A DNA stretch of 61,565 bases from the NCBI GenBank assembly GCA_018830885.1, contig JAHJRI010000080.1, positions 1-61,565 on the forward strand, read 5' to 3'. The translations under genes and the position numbers were made by a program. This DNA is from a bacterium (GTDB lineage: Bacteria > SAR324 > XYD2-FULL-50-16). Below the pieces are notes generated by a model, which was not told the origin of the DNA, searched no databases, and saw only the letters and a list, made by a program, of their open reading frames with translations. This document shows, piece by piece, positions 37,461 to 45,773 of the stretch (position 1 is the stretch's first letter; each line of letters opens with the position of its first letter).

Positions 37461-37605
37461 GGGCACATTGATTAATTAAAATTATCGAACTTACCGCACC
37501 AAAGGGTTGATTTTTCAAGAAACGCACGAGCCCATCCATAGCTTCCAGGGTTCATGAATCACCAACCCTTTGATGCTGACTGAGTTCCATTTAATCAAGG
37601 TGCCC
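37461..37605. mobile_element. Palindromic MITE-like element with different ends
   Basis: 145 bp. GGGCACATTGATTAA (37461-37475) and TTAATCAAGGTGCCC (37591-37605) form a 15-bp terminal inverted repeat with one mismatch. An inner perfect 10-bp repeat is at 37500-37509 with 37563-37572 (CAAAGGGTTG/CAACCCTTTG). The centre (TTTCAAGAAACGCACGAG...GCTTCCAGGGTTC) is closely similar to the centre of the element at 2253-2460, although the ends differ. No clear 8-bp target duplication is present. It lies 35 bp upstream of uppP. Confidence 0.6.
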
Positions 37606-37640
37606 TACATTTAACTATAAAAAACATATCAAGGGGGCAG

Positions 37641-38465
37641 ATGTTAATTCTATATCTAAAGGCGATTCTGATTGCCGTTGTGGAGGGACTGACTGAATTC
37701 ATCCCGGTATCCTCAACCGGACATATGATTCTGCTGGGAAATTTCCTTCAATACACCGGTGAAAAAGCAGCCACTTTTGAAATTTTTATTCAAGCCGGGG
37801 CTATACTTGCCGTTGTTATCATTTACAAGTCGGTATTCCTGGGACTATTGCCATCGACCGGCACACCCCGGGCATTTCTGAAATCATTGTTCAATGGTGA
37901 GTCCCATCCCACAGGACTCCATATTCTGCTGTCCATTGCACCTATTATGGCTGTCGGATTTTTTCTCTACAAGATTATTAAGACTTCTCTTTTCAGTCCC
38001 ATCGTGGTTTCTTTCGGGTTGATTGCGGGGGGCTTGCTGATGGTTGTTGTCGAGCTCATTCCAATCCGTCCATCTATAGAACGAATCGAAGATATCAGCT
38101 ACCGGCAGTCATTTTTGATTGGGCTGGGTCAATGCCTGGCAATCTGGCCCGGGATGTCACGGTCCGGATCAACGATGATCACCGGCTTGCTGCTGGGAAT
38201 CAAACACAAACCAATTGCAGATTTTTCATTTATCATTGCCGTCCCGGTGATGTTCGCCGCCGTTTTTTTTGATATTCTCAAATCCTGGCGATTTCTTGAA
38301 ATCAGAGACATCGGGTATTTTGGAATCGGCTTTTTTGTCGCTTTTCTGGTAGCCTGGGCATCCATAAAATGGTTTTTAAGAGTCCTGACGCGAATTCGGC
38401 TGATCCCCTTTGGCATTTATCGCATTATTCTCGGTTGTATTTCATTGTGGATTTTTCTGACTTAA
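37641..38465 (+). CDS. uppP: Undecaprenyl-diphosphatase UppP/BacA
   Basis: 274 residues, about eight membrane segments. Motif 1 GLTEFIPVSSTGHMILLG near residue 16 and motif 2 AIWPGMSRSGSTMITGLLLG near 170 supply the catalytic Glu, Ser and Arg of the BacA family. It dephosphorylates undecaprenyl-PP to recycle the carrier used for peptidoglycan and O-antigen. The ATG has AAGGGGG upstream. A palindromic element lies directly upstream, so the promoter must lie within or beyond it. Confidence 0.96.
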   Translation: MLILYLKAILIAVVEGLTEFIPVSSTGHMILLGNFLQYTGEKAATFEIFIQAGAILAVVIIYKSVFLGLLPSTGTPRAFLKSLFNGESHPTGLHILLSIAPIMAVGFFLYKIIKTSLFSPIVVSFGLIAGGLLMVVVELIPIRPSIERIEDISYRQSFLIGLGQCLAIWPGMSRSGSTMITGLLLGIKHKPIADFSFIIAVPVMFAAVFFDILKSWRFLEIRDIGYFGIGFFVAFLVAWASIKWFLRVLTRIRLIPFGIYRIILGCISLWIFLT

Positions 38466-38589
38466 TTAAGCTATATTCTCAGGAAAAACCGTTTTTTTTA
38501 GAGATTTATTTCTTGATTTTCCATTATTTGCATCAAATTTGAATGATTTTATTGATAAGATACCGAAATGTCGTGCGTCGCACTCTATA

Positions 38590-38619
38590 TTGACTCATGG
38601 GAGTTGTTAACCTTATGTA
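38590..38619 (+). promoter_or_regulatory. Possible promoter of the LPP20-like gene
   Basis: TTGACT (38590-38595) is followed after 18 bp by TATGTA (38614-38619). The -35 is good, the -10 weak. It is about 80 bp before the start at 38698. Confidence 0.4.
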
Positions 38620-38697
38620 TTATTTAATAGTTTCCTGAATGCTGGATAGCATTTTAATGTTATTGGCCATTTCAAAACTTTATCAAGGGGCTTATCG

Positions 38698-39609
38698 ATG
38701 AAACGTTTAATCCTGATAACTTCAATTCTGGTTTTCATTCAGGGCACGATCTGGGCTCAGGAACTTTGTTCCGGGACGGCGTGTATGCCACAAGAGGTGC
38801 AGAGTGAATGCACAACGATGCAGAGCAATGGTTGTATCGACTGGAGCAACGGGATTGTCTATGCAACCGGAATGGGCGTCCCCAACCCCGATTTCAAATC
38901 ACAGGCTCAACGAACTTATTCAGCCTACGAAGCAGCAAAAACGGTGGCCATGCGCAATTTACTGCAAATGGTGGAAGGAATCAATATCTCATCCACAAAA
39001 ACAGTCAAGGCTGGAATGCTGGAAAATGACACCATAAATACACAAATCAGTGGCAGGATCCGTAACGTTATCGAAGCCGGCAGACCCAAAACCATGTCAG
39101 ACGGATCCATATGGGTCACCATGAAGATGTATCTTCGTGATATCATGTCGATTCTGGTTAACAATCAGCAGTTTGAACTTCAGGATGAGCCCTCAAGCCA
39201 GCCCGCTGTGCCCGCAAAACCGGTGGACCAGGAAGAAAAGAAGACCGGTGTGGCGTATGGCGGAAAGAGCGACACGGTTTATACAGGATTGATTATCGAT
39301 GCTCGCGGAACCGCCGTTACGCCGGCCATGTCACCCAAAGTCTATAATCAGGAGGGCAAGGAAATTTATGGGTCAGCAGCGGTGGAACGAGATTTTGTTC
39401 TTCAACACGGTATCGTCGGCTATATGAAGGACCTGGATAAAGCCATGCAAAATCAACGCGTCCAGGGAAATCCACTTATTATTAAAGCAACCAGCAGTGA
39501 AAAAGCAACTGACTTAACCATTACAAACGAAGATGCTGCCCTGTTGGAAGCGTTGGATGCAACCCAATCTTTTTTACGTGAAGCCAGGGTTCTGATCATC
39601 ATCGGATAA
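38698..39609 (+). CDS. Exported LPP20/FlgT-like domain protein
   Basis: 303 residues. Signal peptide LILITSILVFIQGTIWAQ, then a Cys-containing region (ELCSGTACM, SECTTMQSNGC). The block VYATGMGVPNPDF followed by AQRTYSAYEAAKTVAMRNLLQMVEGINISS is the LPP20/FlgT-type domain, which occurs in proteins of the cell envelope and flagellar periphery. The second half includes GKSDTVYTGLIIDARGTAVTPAMSPKVYNQEGKEIYG, a pattern seen in companions of this domain. It may be co-transcribed with the TPR/SLH lipoprotein that starts 65 bp later. Function unknown. Confidence 0.7.
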   Translation: MKRLILITSILVFIQGTIWAQELCSGTACMPQEVQSECTTMQSNGCIDWSNGIVYATGMGVPNPDFKSQAQRTYSAYEAAKTVAMRNLLQMVEGINISSTKTVKAGMLENDTINTQISGRIRNVIEAGRPKTMSDGSIWVTMKMYLRDIMSILVNNQQFELQDEPSSQPAVPAKPVDQEEKKTGVAYGGKSDTVYTGLIIDARGTAVTPAMSPKVYNQEGKEIYGSAAVERDFVLQHGIVGYMKDLDKAMQNQRVQGNPLIIKATSSEKATDLTITNEDAALLEALDATQSFLREARVLIIIG

Positions 39610-39674
39610 GCGGTTAAAAACTGCCGAGCACACAAATACCGTGTTCATCGGCAAATTCAAACGAGGAACTGACA

Positions 39675-40904
39675 ATGAAGAATAAGCAGAAACGAAACAG
39701 GGGCTTGGTTTTTGGTATGATCTTGATACTGGCACTGGTGATTGCAGCCTGCAGTAGTGCCCCCGAGAAAAAACGCAGCCAGACGGGGCTGATGGACACC
39801 CCTGCCTTTCATGTCCAGAGAGGGGACGATGCCCTGCTGAAATCCCAGTATGAAGCCGCTCGTTCGGCTTACAAGAAAGCATTGAGCCTCGATGGGAAAT
39901 ACTCTCCGGCTCTCAGTGGACTTGCAGCGGCGACAGCTTATGAGGTTTCACGACCAGGGGTTTCAGACCAGTCAAGACAACAGGTCCTGCAGGAGGCCAT
40001 TTCCCAGATCGAACAGGCATTGGACAATGCGACAACATCTGTCGATCAATCCAGAGCCCATAGCTTCGCCATGCAGGTCTATCTCGCGCTCCAACTGCCA
40101 TCGGATAAGTGGTATGAAAATGTAAAAGAGCACTTCGAAAAGGCTCAGGACTTAACTCCGGACGACCCCGCCCCTGTTTTTTTCATGGCCAGGGCGGAAG
40201 CAGCGGGACACAACTATAATGAAGCCGCTCAACTCTATCAGAAAGTCCTGGAGGCCGGGGGACAGTATGAAGCCAGAGCCAATAGTGAATTGGAACGGAT
40301 TCAACGCATTCAACGTGCTCTGCCCGGCAGCAGCTTTGGAAACCGAATCGCCAATGTGGAAAAAATCACACGGGCGGATATTGCCGGACTTTTTATCGCC
40401 GAACTGAAACTGGACAGGCTGTATCGCGATCAGCTAGAAAAACAGGGGGGTGGGTATCAGGTTCCCCAGTCTCAGCGCAAGATGAATATGGATCCGTTGG
40501 AAAAATATCCAGAGGCGGTCGATATCAGCGGACATCCGCTGGAAGCAGCCATTAAAGAGGTTATGGCTCTGGGAATAAAAGGCTTGAGCCCCGACCCATC
40601 GCACAAGTTCTATCCGGATCAGGAATTCAAACGAGCAGAATTTGCCCTATTGATCCAGGATATCCTGATTAAAATTACCCGGGATCCTTCACTGGCAACC
40701 CGATTCATTGGGGAACCCTCCCCATTTCCGGATGTCAGCCCGGACGTCTGGTATTATAACGCTGTTCGTACGGTCATTCAGCGGGGACTGATGCAGGTTG
40801 ACAACAAGGTCACAGGGAGCTTTTCCCCACTGGCACCGGTCAGTGGAGCCGATGCTCTGCTAACGATTCGAAACCTAAAAGAGATCCTTAAAGCCTATAT
40901 CTAA
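39675..40904 (+). CDS. Lipoprotein with TPR repeats and SLH domain
   Basis: 409 residues. Signal peptide with lipobox (LALVIAACSS). TPR-like helices start around residue 45 (HVQRGDDALLKSQYEAARSAYKKALSLDGKYSPAL) and again near 155-200. The C-terminal ~120 residues form S-layer homology units: AIKEVMALGIKGLSPDPSHKFYPDQEFKRAEFALLIQD and PFPDVSPDVWYYNAVRTVIQRGLMQ. SLH domains bind secondary cell-wall polymers or peptidoglycan. In a diderm a lipid-anchored SLH protein could tether the outer membrane to the wall; this is inference. It follows the LPP20-like gene. Confidence 0.8.
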   Translation: MKNKQKRNRGLVFGMILILALVIAACSSAPEKKRSQTGLMDTPAFHVQRGDDALLKSQYEAARSAYKKALSLDGKYSPALSGLAAATAYEVSRPGVSDQSRQQVLQEAISQIEQALDNATTSVDQSRAHSFAMQVYLALQLPSDKWYENVKEHFEKAQDLTPDDPAPVFFMARAEAAGHNYNEAAQLYQKVLEAGGQYEARANSELERIQRIQRALPGSSFGNRIANVEKITRADIAGLFIAELKLDRLYRDQLEKQGGGYQVPQSQRKMNMDPLEKYPEAVDISGHPLEAAIKEVMALGIKGLSPDPSHKFYPDQEFKRAEFALLIQDILIKITRDPSLATRFIGEPSPFPDVSPDVWYYNAVRTVIQRGLMQVDNKVTGSFSPLAPVSGADALLTIRNLKEILKAYI

Positions 40905-40905
40905 T

Positions 40906-40958
40906 CATCCATCCTGCAACCGGGTTGGGCGTCATCAAAGCAACCCGCCCGGTGGATG
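40906..40958. terminator. Nested hairpin between convergent genes
   Basis: CGGGTTG (40921-40927) pairs with CAACCCG (40941-40947), and outside it CATCCA (40906-40911) pairs with TGGATG (40953-40958). It fills the 66-bp gap between the TPR/SLH gene and ispG, which converge. It probably acts as a bidirectional terminator, though it lacks T-tracts. Confidence 0.5.
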
Positions 40959-40970
40959 CCAATCGCCCGC

Positions 40971-42689
40971 CTATTGCCAGCGTCCCTTTTCCTTGATCAG
41001 TTCGATCAGCTTCTCAACTGCTTCACTCTCCCTGATGCCGCGTCGAACACGATTCTGCCCAAAATACAGATCAACCTGCCCCTCTCCGCTGCCGACGTAA
41101 CCGAAATCTGCATCTGCCATCTCACCAGGTCCGTTCACAATACATCCCATCACACCGATTTTGAGCCCTTTTAAATGACCGGTATGCTTTTTAATTTCCG
41201 CAGCTGTCTGTTGAATATCAAAGCGTGTTCGACCACAGGAGGGACAGATGATATAATCCGTCGTCATCATGCGAACCCGGGTCGCCTGCAGCAGACACAA
41301 CAATCGTGTCAGGGGTTCGCTGGCAATCTGCTCTGGAATCAGCAGGAAATCCACAAGACCTTCGCTCAATGCGCCAGCCAGTTGAATCTCCTGGAAGAGG
41401 TTGTTTTCGGACGACCCATCGGGAGCCATCAAACCGATTGGCAGGCCCGCTTTATGACCCGGTAATTCACGATAGATAGCTCGCAGGCTGCGAAGGGAAG
41501 TACCGGTCTGAACCAGCACCCCGGCGTTTTTTTCACTGCTATCCGGAATGGCTTTTTCGATACAATCCTCAGTCAGAACAAACAACGGCTTTGGGCACCC
41601 GTTCAGAAAAACAGCGTCTGCCGACACCTGATAGGAGAAGTCAGGCTCAAAGGGGAACTCGCTGGCCGGCAGCACCGTTTCTGCAAGTTGTCCGACCTTC
41701 AGTCCGGATTGAGCCCCCAGAGTCAGACCTCCCAGAGTGAAACCCCGGTTTTCGATACGATGATCATCCAGACGTCTCTTCCAGGATCGATCTTCCGTTT
41801 CAGGCACTATCCCCGAATTGACCACAGCATCGACGAGTAACCTGGCGAAACCAATTTCGTTTGCGCCGGGTTCCGTCAACGAAACGCGGATGGTATCTCC
41901 AATTCCATCTGCCAGCAGCACGCCGATTCCCACAAGACTTTTAATGCGACCCATCAATTCATTGCCGGCCTCTGTGACCCCGAGATGAAGCGCGACCGGA
42001 TTTCCACCGGTCTGCTCTTCAAGGAGCAGGCGATAGGCTTTCTGTACAATAATGGGATTGGATGATTTGAGTGATACCACCAGTTGGTCAAAGCCCTGAT
42101 CTTCAAAAAGATCTACCATTTCTAGAGCTGACGCGACCATCCCCTGGGGGGAGTCTCCATAGCGCTCAATCATGCGGGTGGAAAGGGAACCCTGATTTAC
42201 TCCGATCCGGAGCGCTCGAAGGTATTTTTTTAGATTCGCAACAAGAGGACCGATCGCTTCCCTTAACTTCTCATGGCCGTCATCAAAACTGAGGCCTGTC
42301 TCTTTCCCCCCTGTGCTTTTCGGGCGGTCTGAATAGTTCCCCGGATTGATTCTGACCTTTTCAAAAAACTCACAGGCGTCAACCGCCAACCGTGGAGAAA
42401 AATGAACATCAGCAATCAAAGGTCTGGCGATACCTTCTTCTCTCATCAAGCGACGAATTTCAGGCATGGCTGCCAGATCCTTCATGGTAGGTACGGTCAA
42501 ACGAATCATCTCACACCCGGCCCGATCCAATGCCTGGATCTCATTCAGGCACCCTTCGACATCGTGTGTCGGGGTTGAAAGCATTGACTGGATGCGGATC
42601 GGTAATCCACCTCCCAGACAGAGGTCCCCGATTTTAACAACCCGTGAGGGTTGCCTTCTGTATCCCAGCTGGTATTTGATCGATTCCAT
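40971..42689 (-). CDS. ispG: 4-hydroxy-3-methylbut-2-enyl diphosphate synthase, extended form
   Basis: 572 residues against ~370 for the E. coli enzyme. The TIM barrel starts YRRQPSRVVKIGDLCLGGGLPIRIQSMLSTPTHDVEG, with ADVHFSPRLAVDACEFFEKVRINPGNY. The Fe-S reductase part near the C-terminus has CPSCGRTRFDIQQT and GCIVNGPGEMADADFGYVGSG. About 200 extra residues lie between (from ~300 to ~480), as in the three-domain IspG of plants, Bacteroidetes and Chlamydia. It makes HMBPP in the MEP isoprenoid pathway with a 4Fe-4S cluster. It is downstream of rpoZ. Confidence 0.95.
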   Translation of the reverse strand: MESIKYQLGYRRQPSRVVKIGDLCLGGGLPIRIQSMLSTPTHDVEGCLNEIQALDRAGCEMIRLTVPTMKDLAAMPEIRRLMREEGIARPLIADVHFSPRLAVDACEFFEKVRINPGNYSDRPKSTGGKETGLSFDDGHEKLREAIGPLVANLKKYLRALRIGVNQGSLSTRMIERYGDSPQGMVASALEMVDLFEDQGFDQLVVSLKSSNPIIVQKAYRLLLEEQTGGNPVALHLGVTEAGNELMGRIKSLVGIGVLLADGIGDTIRVSLTEPGANEIGFARLLVDAVVNSGIVPETEDRSWKRRLDDHRIENRGFTLGGLTLGAQSGLKVGQLAETVLPASEFPFEPDFSYQVSADAVFLNGCPKPLFVLTEDCIEKAIPDSSEKNAGVLVQTGTSLRSLRAIYRELPGHKAGLPIGLMAPDGSSENNLFQEIQLAGALSEGLVDFLLIPEQIASEPLTRLLCLLQATRVRMMTTDYIICPSCGRTRFDIQQTAAEIKKHTGHLKGLKIGVMGCIVNGPGEMADADFGYVGSGEGQVDLYFGQNRVRRGIRESEAVEKLIELIKEKGRWQ

Positions 42690-42872
42690 GTCGGTTTCCT
42701 GGAATACAGAGAAGGATTCTGAAGAAAGCTGAAGCTTGATTCCCGAATAAGGGATGGGAGCGAACCTGAATGTATCGATATCCAGCCGGAGTAATCAGCA
42801 GTATCTCAGTCGAATATCGTCTTGAACGGAAATGTGTCTTTAGGTGCGGACGATTTTTTGAATAGGGGTCGC

Positions 42873-43154
42873 TTATTCGTATTCCATGTCATCGATGTAC
42901 TCAGTCTGTTTTTCCTTTTCCGATATTTTGGGTTCGATCAACCCCTTTAACAGCTCATACTGAGCCAAAGCAATCGGTTTTCCACCATCGGAGGTTGAAA
43001 CCAGTCGGCTTGTCTTACCGGCATACAGATCTTTTGCCCGACTGGTCATCACCCTGACCTTTTCGAAAAGACTAATGTCTGTTTCCAGACTGTGCTCTTC
43101 AACCAGATCCAGGTAGTCATACAACTCTTCAAAACTATTTTTGGGTTCAACCAT
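42873..43154 (-). CDS. rpoZ: RNA polymerase omega subunit
   Basis: 93 residues. The conserved core VRVMTSRAKDLYAGKTSRLV, then GGKPIALAQYELLKGLIEPKI, matches RpoZ (RA.qL..G ... kP...Al.EI..G.i). The N-terminus is divergent and the tail acidic (EYIDDMEYE), as is common in omega. It helps assemble RNA polymerase by binding beta-prime. Between the YfgM-like gene and ispG on the same strand, with ~120-180-bp gaps. Confidence 0.78.
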   Translation of the reverse strand: MVEPKNSFEELYDYLDLVEEHSLETDISLFEKVRVMTSRAKDLYAGKTSRLVSTSDGGKPIALAQYELLKGLIEPKISEKEKQTEYIDDMEYE

Positions 43155-43277
43155 ATAATCAATCCTATTTAACGTCTTTGTGGATCATGAGCCGGGTATG
43201 CACTTTGCTCTTACCCGGACCCTGTCTTAAATGTCTGAAGCTTTATTGTATTCCCTTCAAATAAATTTAGCAACCGG

Positions 43278-44030
43278 CTACAGAAGCTTTAAAAGCTGTT
43301 CAGCCCTTACTTTGTGGGGACTTTGGGGATAGTCTTTCAGCAGAATTTCCAGTGTGTCCCGGGCCTTGTTTTTCTGGTCTGTCTGCAGATACAACTCCGC
43401 CATCTCCATCAAAACGATATCGCCCATTTTCTCAGATTGAGCGGATTGCAGCACTTCAATGGCTTGAGAGGGTTTTTTCTGGTCCCACAGCACATTGGAA
43501 AGATAAATACTGGCGAGGACATATAGTTCGGAATCTCTTTCCAAAGATGCACGCACAGTCTCAAAATCTTTCTCTGCTTCAGCGTATTTCAGCTGCGAAT
43601 TATACAATCCGCCCCGATACAGAAGCGCCAGAATAAATTGCCGGGTATCCGGATGGGAATCGATAAACCGGTTGAGAAGCGGTAGTGCCTGCTCCATCTG
43701 CTGGGTTTCCGTAAGTCCCCGGTTATGGATGATTTTCTCAATCGCAAACAGCTCTTCGTTTCGAATATTGTCCAAATACTGGACATATCTGAACGCACCG
43801 TAGGCCGAGGAGAGGATCACGGCAAGTGCGATTGCCAGCGCAATAAACAGTTTACGACGGACATAAATATAGTTGGCCGCATGAAACAGAAAATCATCCA
43901 GCCGGTCCTGCTTCAACTCCTCATCCGGAGCGGGCTGATTTTCTGCTGTTTCGGCGATCACCTGAGATGGTTTTACCGCTCTATCTTTCTTTTTTTCTGA
44001 TTTAGTGGATTTTTTCCTAGAAGTGGCCAA
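43278..44030 (-). CDS. Membrane-anchored TPR protein (YfgM-like)
   Basis: 250 residues. A basic Lys/Ser-rich N-terminus (KKSTKSEKKKDRAVK) precedes one transmembrane helix (about 62-84, LFIALAIALAVILSSAYGAF). The soluble remainder has TPR-like helices: ILALLYRGGLYNSQLKYAEAEKDFETV, AIEVLQSAQSEKMGDIVLMEMAELYLQTDQKNKARDTLEILLKDYPQSP. This is the YfgM/ancillary SecYEG translocon architecture, with the TPR part in the periplasm. Assignment by architecture only. Confidence 0.7.
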   Translation of the reverse strand: MATSRKKSTKSEKKKDRAVKPSQVIAETAENQPAPDEELKQDRLDDFLFHAANYIYVRRKLFIALAIALAVILSSAYGAFRYVQYLDNIRNEELFAIEKIIHNRGLTETQQMEQALPLLNRFIDSHPDTRQFILALLYRGGLYNSQLKYAEAEKDFETVRASLERDSELYVLASIYLSNVLWDQKKPSQAIEVLQSAQSEKMGDIVLMEMAELYLQTDQKNKARDTLEILLKDYPQSPHKVRAEQLLKLL

Positions 44031-44364
44031 ATTGTTTCCAGTGTTAAATTATTTGAAAAGCTAAGTTTAGTAATGGAGCACGACGGAGCACACATCCGGC
44101 TTGAATATGCAAATGGATGCGAAATCCGCAGATTATTTTTCCAGTTTTCAGATAAACTTGATATTTATCATAATCCGGGCAACTGCAAAAGCCCGGATTG
44201 ATCCCTTTTAAAGATTGGGATCAACATTTTGCTACGAATCCATAATACACAGCAAATCATCACCTATTCGCACAACACCCCCCATCTGCTGACAGCTACC
44301 GCCGGATGTCCGGAAGCAGCTAACAGCACCTGCCGGTTGCGTTGACCGCAGAAGATACTACCCA
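44031..44364. other. 330-bp intergenic region
   Basis: It lies between the end of hom and the start of the YfgM-like gene. GATCCC/GGGATC around 44200-44224 could pair as a hairpin downstream of hom, and CCGGATGTCCGG occurs near 44310. No gene seen. It probably contains the promoter of the YfgM-like/rpoZ/ispG group. Confidence 0.4.
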
Positions 44365-45675
44365 TCAATGCTCGACCCGGATCATCCTCACCGGCTTAGT
44401 GACAAAGGAGAGCCCATTCAGCTTTTGAATCGCCAATTGCATCCGTTTCTCATTGGCCATTTCTGTAAACAGGATCAGATTTTTTTGTGTCGGCAGATCA
44501 TTTGAGACCGGTTTTTGTCCCATCGATCTAATATCAATATCTGCTTCACTGAGAATCCGAATGATGCTGTTGATGGATTTTTCGGTGTTATTCAGCATGA
44601 TCCTTAGATAGTATTCTGATTCCGTATCGTCAATCGGCAAAATGTCCTTCTTTGTCAGACATTCTGCTTCAATATTGAGTGGTGGTACCGGATTGTCAAT
44701 TCCGGCATTAATCAGTCGTGCTGTCTCAATGATATCAGAAACCACTGCTGATGCAGTCGGATGAGATCCGGCACCTGCACCATAGCTGAGCGTTTCCCCG
44801 ACAAAATTCCCCCAGACAGAAACAGCATTAAATGCCCCAGTCACAGAAGCCAGCATATTATCCTTGCTGACCAAAGCAGGACAAACCCGACCCTCATAGC
44901 CCTTTTCTGTTCTCAGACCGCGCCCCAGCAGTTTAATAACATATCCGGATTCAGCAGCAATCGCAATATCAACCGGGTCAATTCCTGTAATGCCTTCAAT
45001 ATATAACTGACTGTATTCAAACAATGTATTGAATGACACGGCCATCAATAAAATGACCTTGTGGGCGGCATCAATACCTTCAATGTCAAATGTTGGATCA
45101 GCCTCGGCATAGCCTCTCTCCTGAGCATCTTTCAGTGCATTGTGAAAATTAATACCGTCTCTGCTCATGGCAGAAAGAATATAATTCGCAGTGCCGTTAA
45201 CAATACCGGAAAACTTGTCAATTCGATCGCCGGAAAATCCCTGCTTTATACTGCGGATGATTGGAATGCCGCCTGCCACACTGGCCTCAAATCCCAAGGT
45301 ACCCTTTGATTTGTATGCAGCATGAAAGATTTCTTCCAGATACTCAGCCAACAATGCCTTATTGGCTGTAACCACAGATTTTCCTGCTTGGAGCGATTCC
45401 AGAACAATTCGTTTTGCAATGGTTTTTCCACCGATTAGTTCCACAACAATGTCGATTTCCGGATCCTGCAGGATATCATCCACCGAATCCAGAACCCGGG
45501 TTTGGGAAAAGTCAAGCCCAAGATTATCGTACCGATCAATGGTTGCAACTTTCGTAATGATAATATTCCTGCCAATCCGGTTTCTAATCAACGCTGCGTT
45601 TTCCGATAGAAGTCTGAAAACACCTGACCCTACAGTACCCAAGCCACACAATCCAACCTTTATTGCATCTTCCAT
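44365..45675 (-). CDS. hom: Homoserine dehydrogenase
   Basis: 436 residues, the length of the ACT-containing form. NAD(P)-binding GLCGLGTVGSGVFRLLSENAALI, then VVTANKALLAEYLEEIFHAA with the active-site Lys, FEASVAGGIPIIRSIKQGFSGDRIDKFSGIVNGTANYIL and ERGYAEADPTFDIEGIDAAHK. The C-terminal ACT domain begins YYLRIMLNNTEKSINSIIRILSEADIDI and probably senses threonine. It reduces aspartate semialdehyde to homoserine for Met and Thr synthesis. It follows glnD by about 100 bp. Confidence 0.96.
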   Translation of the reverse strand: MEDAIKVGLCGLGTVGSGVFRLLSENAALIRNRIGRNIIITKVATIDRYDNLGLDFSQTRVLDSVDDILQDPEIDIVVELIGGKTIAKRIVLESLQAGKSVVTANKALLAEYLEEIFHAAYKSKGTLGFEASVAGGIPIIRSIKQGFSGDRIDKFSGIVNGTANYILSAMSRDGINFHNALKDAQERGYAEADPTFDIEGIDAAHKVILLMAVSFNTLFEYSQLYIEGITGIDPVDIAIAAESGYVIKLLGRGLRTEKGYEGRVCPALVSKDNMLASVTGAFNAVSVWGNFVGETLSYGAGAGSHPTASAVVSDIIETARLINAGIDNPVPPLNIEAECLTKKDILPIDDTESEYYLRIMLNNTEKSINSIIRILSEADIDIRSMGQKPVSNDLPTQKNLILFTEMANEKRMQLAIQKLNGLSFVTKPVRMIRVEH

Positions 45676-45773
45676 CTTCTTTCCTTAATCGTTTGTGAAA
45701 AAACTGTAAAAAAATTCGTGCTATGGCTCATTTCAAGCTTGACAACTGTTGTTCCGACTGTTTTCAGAATCAT

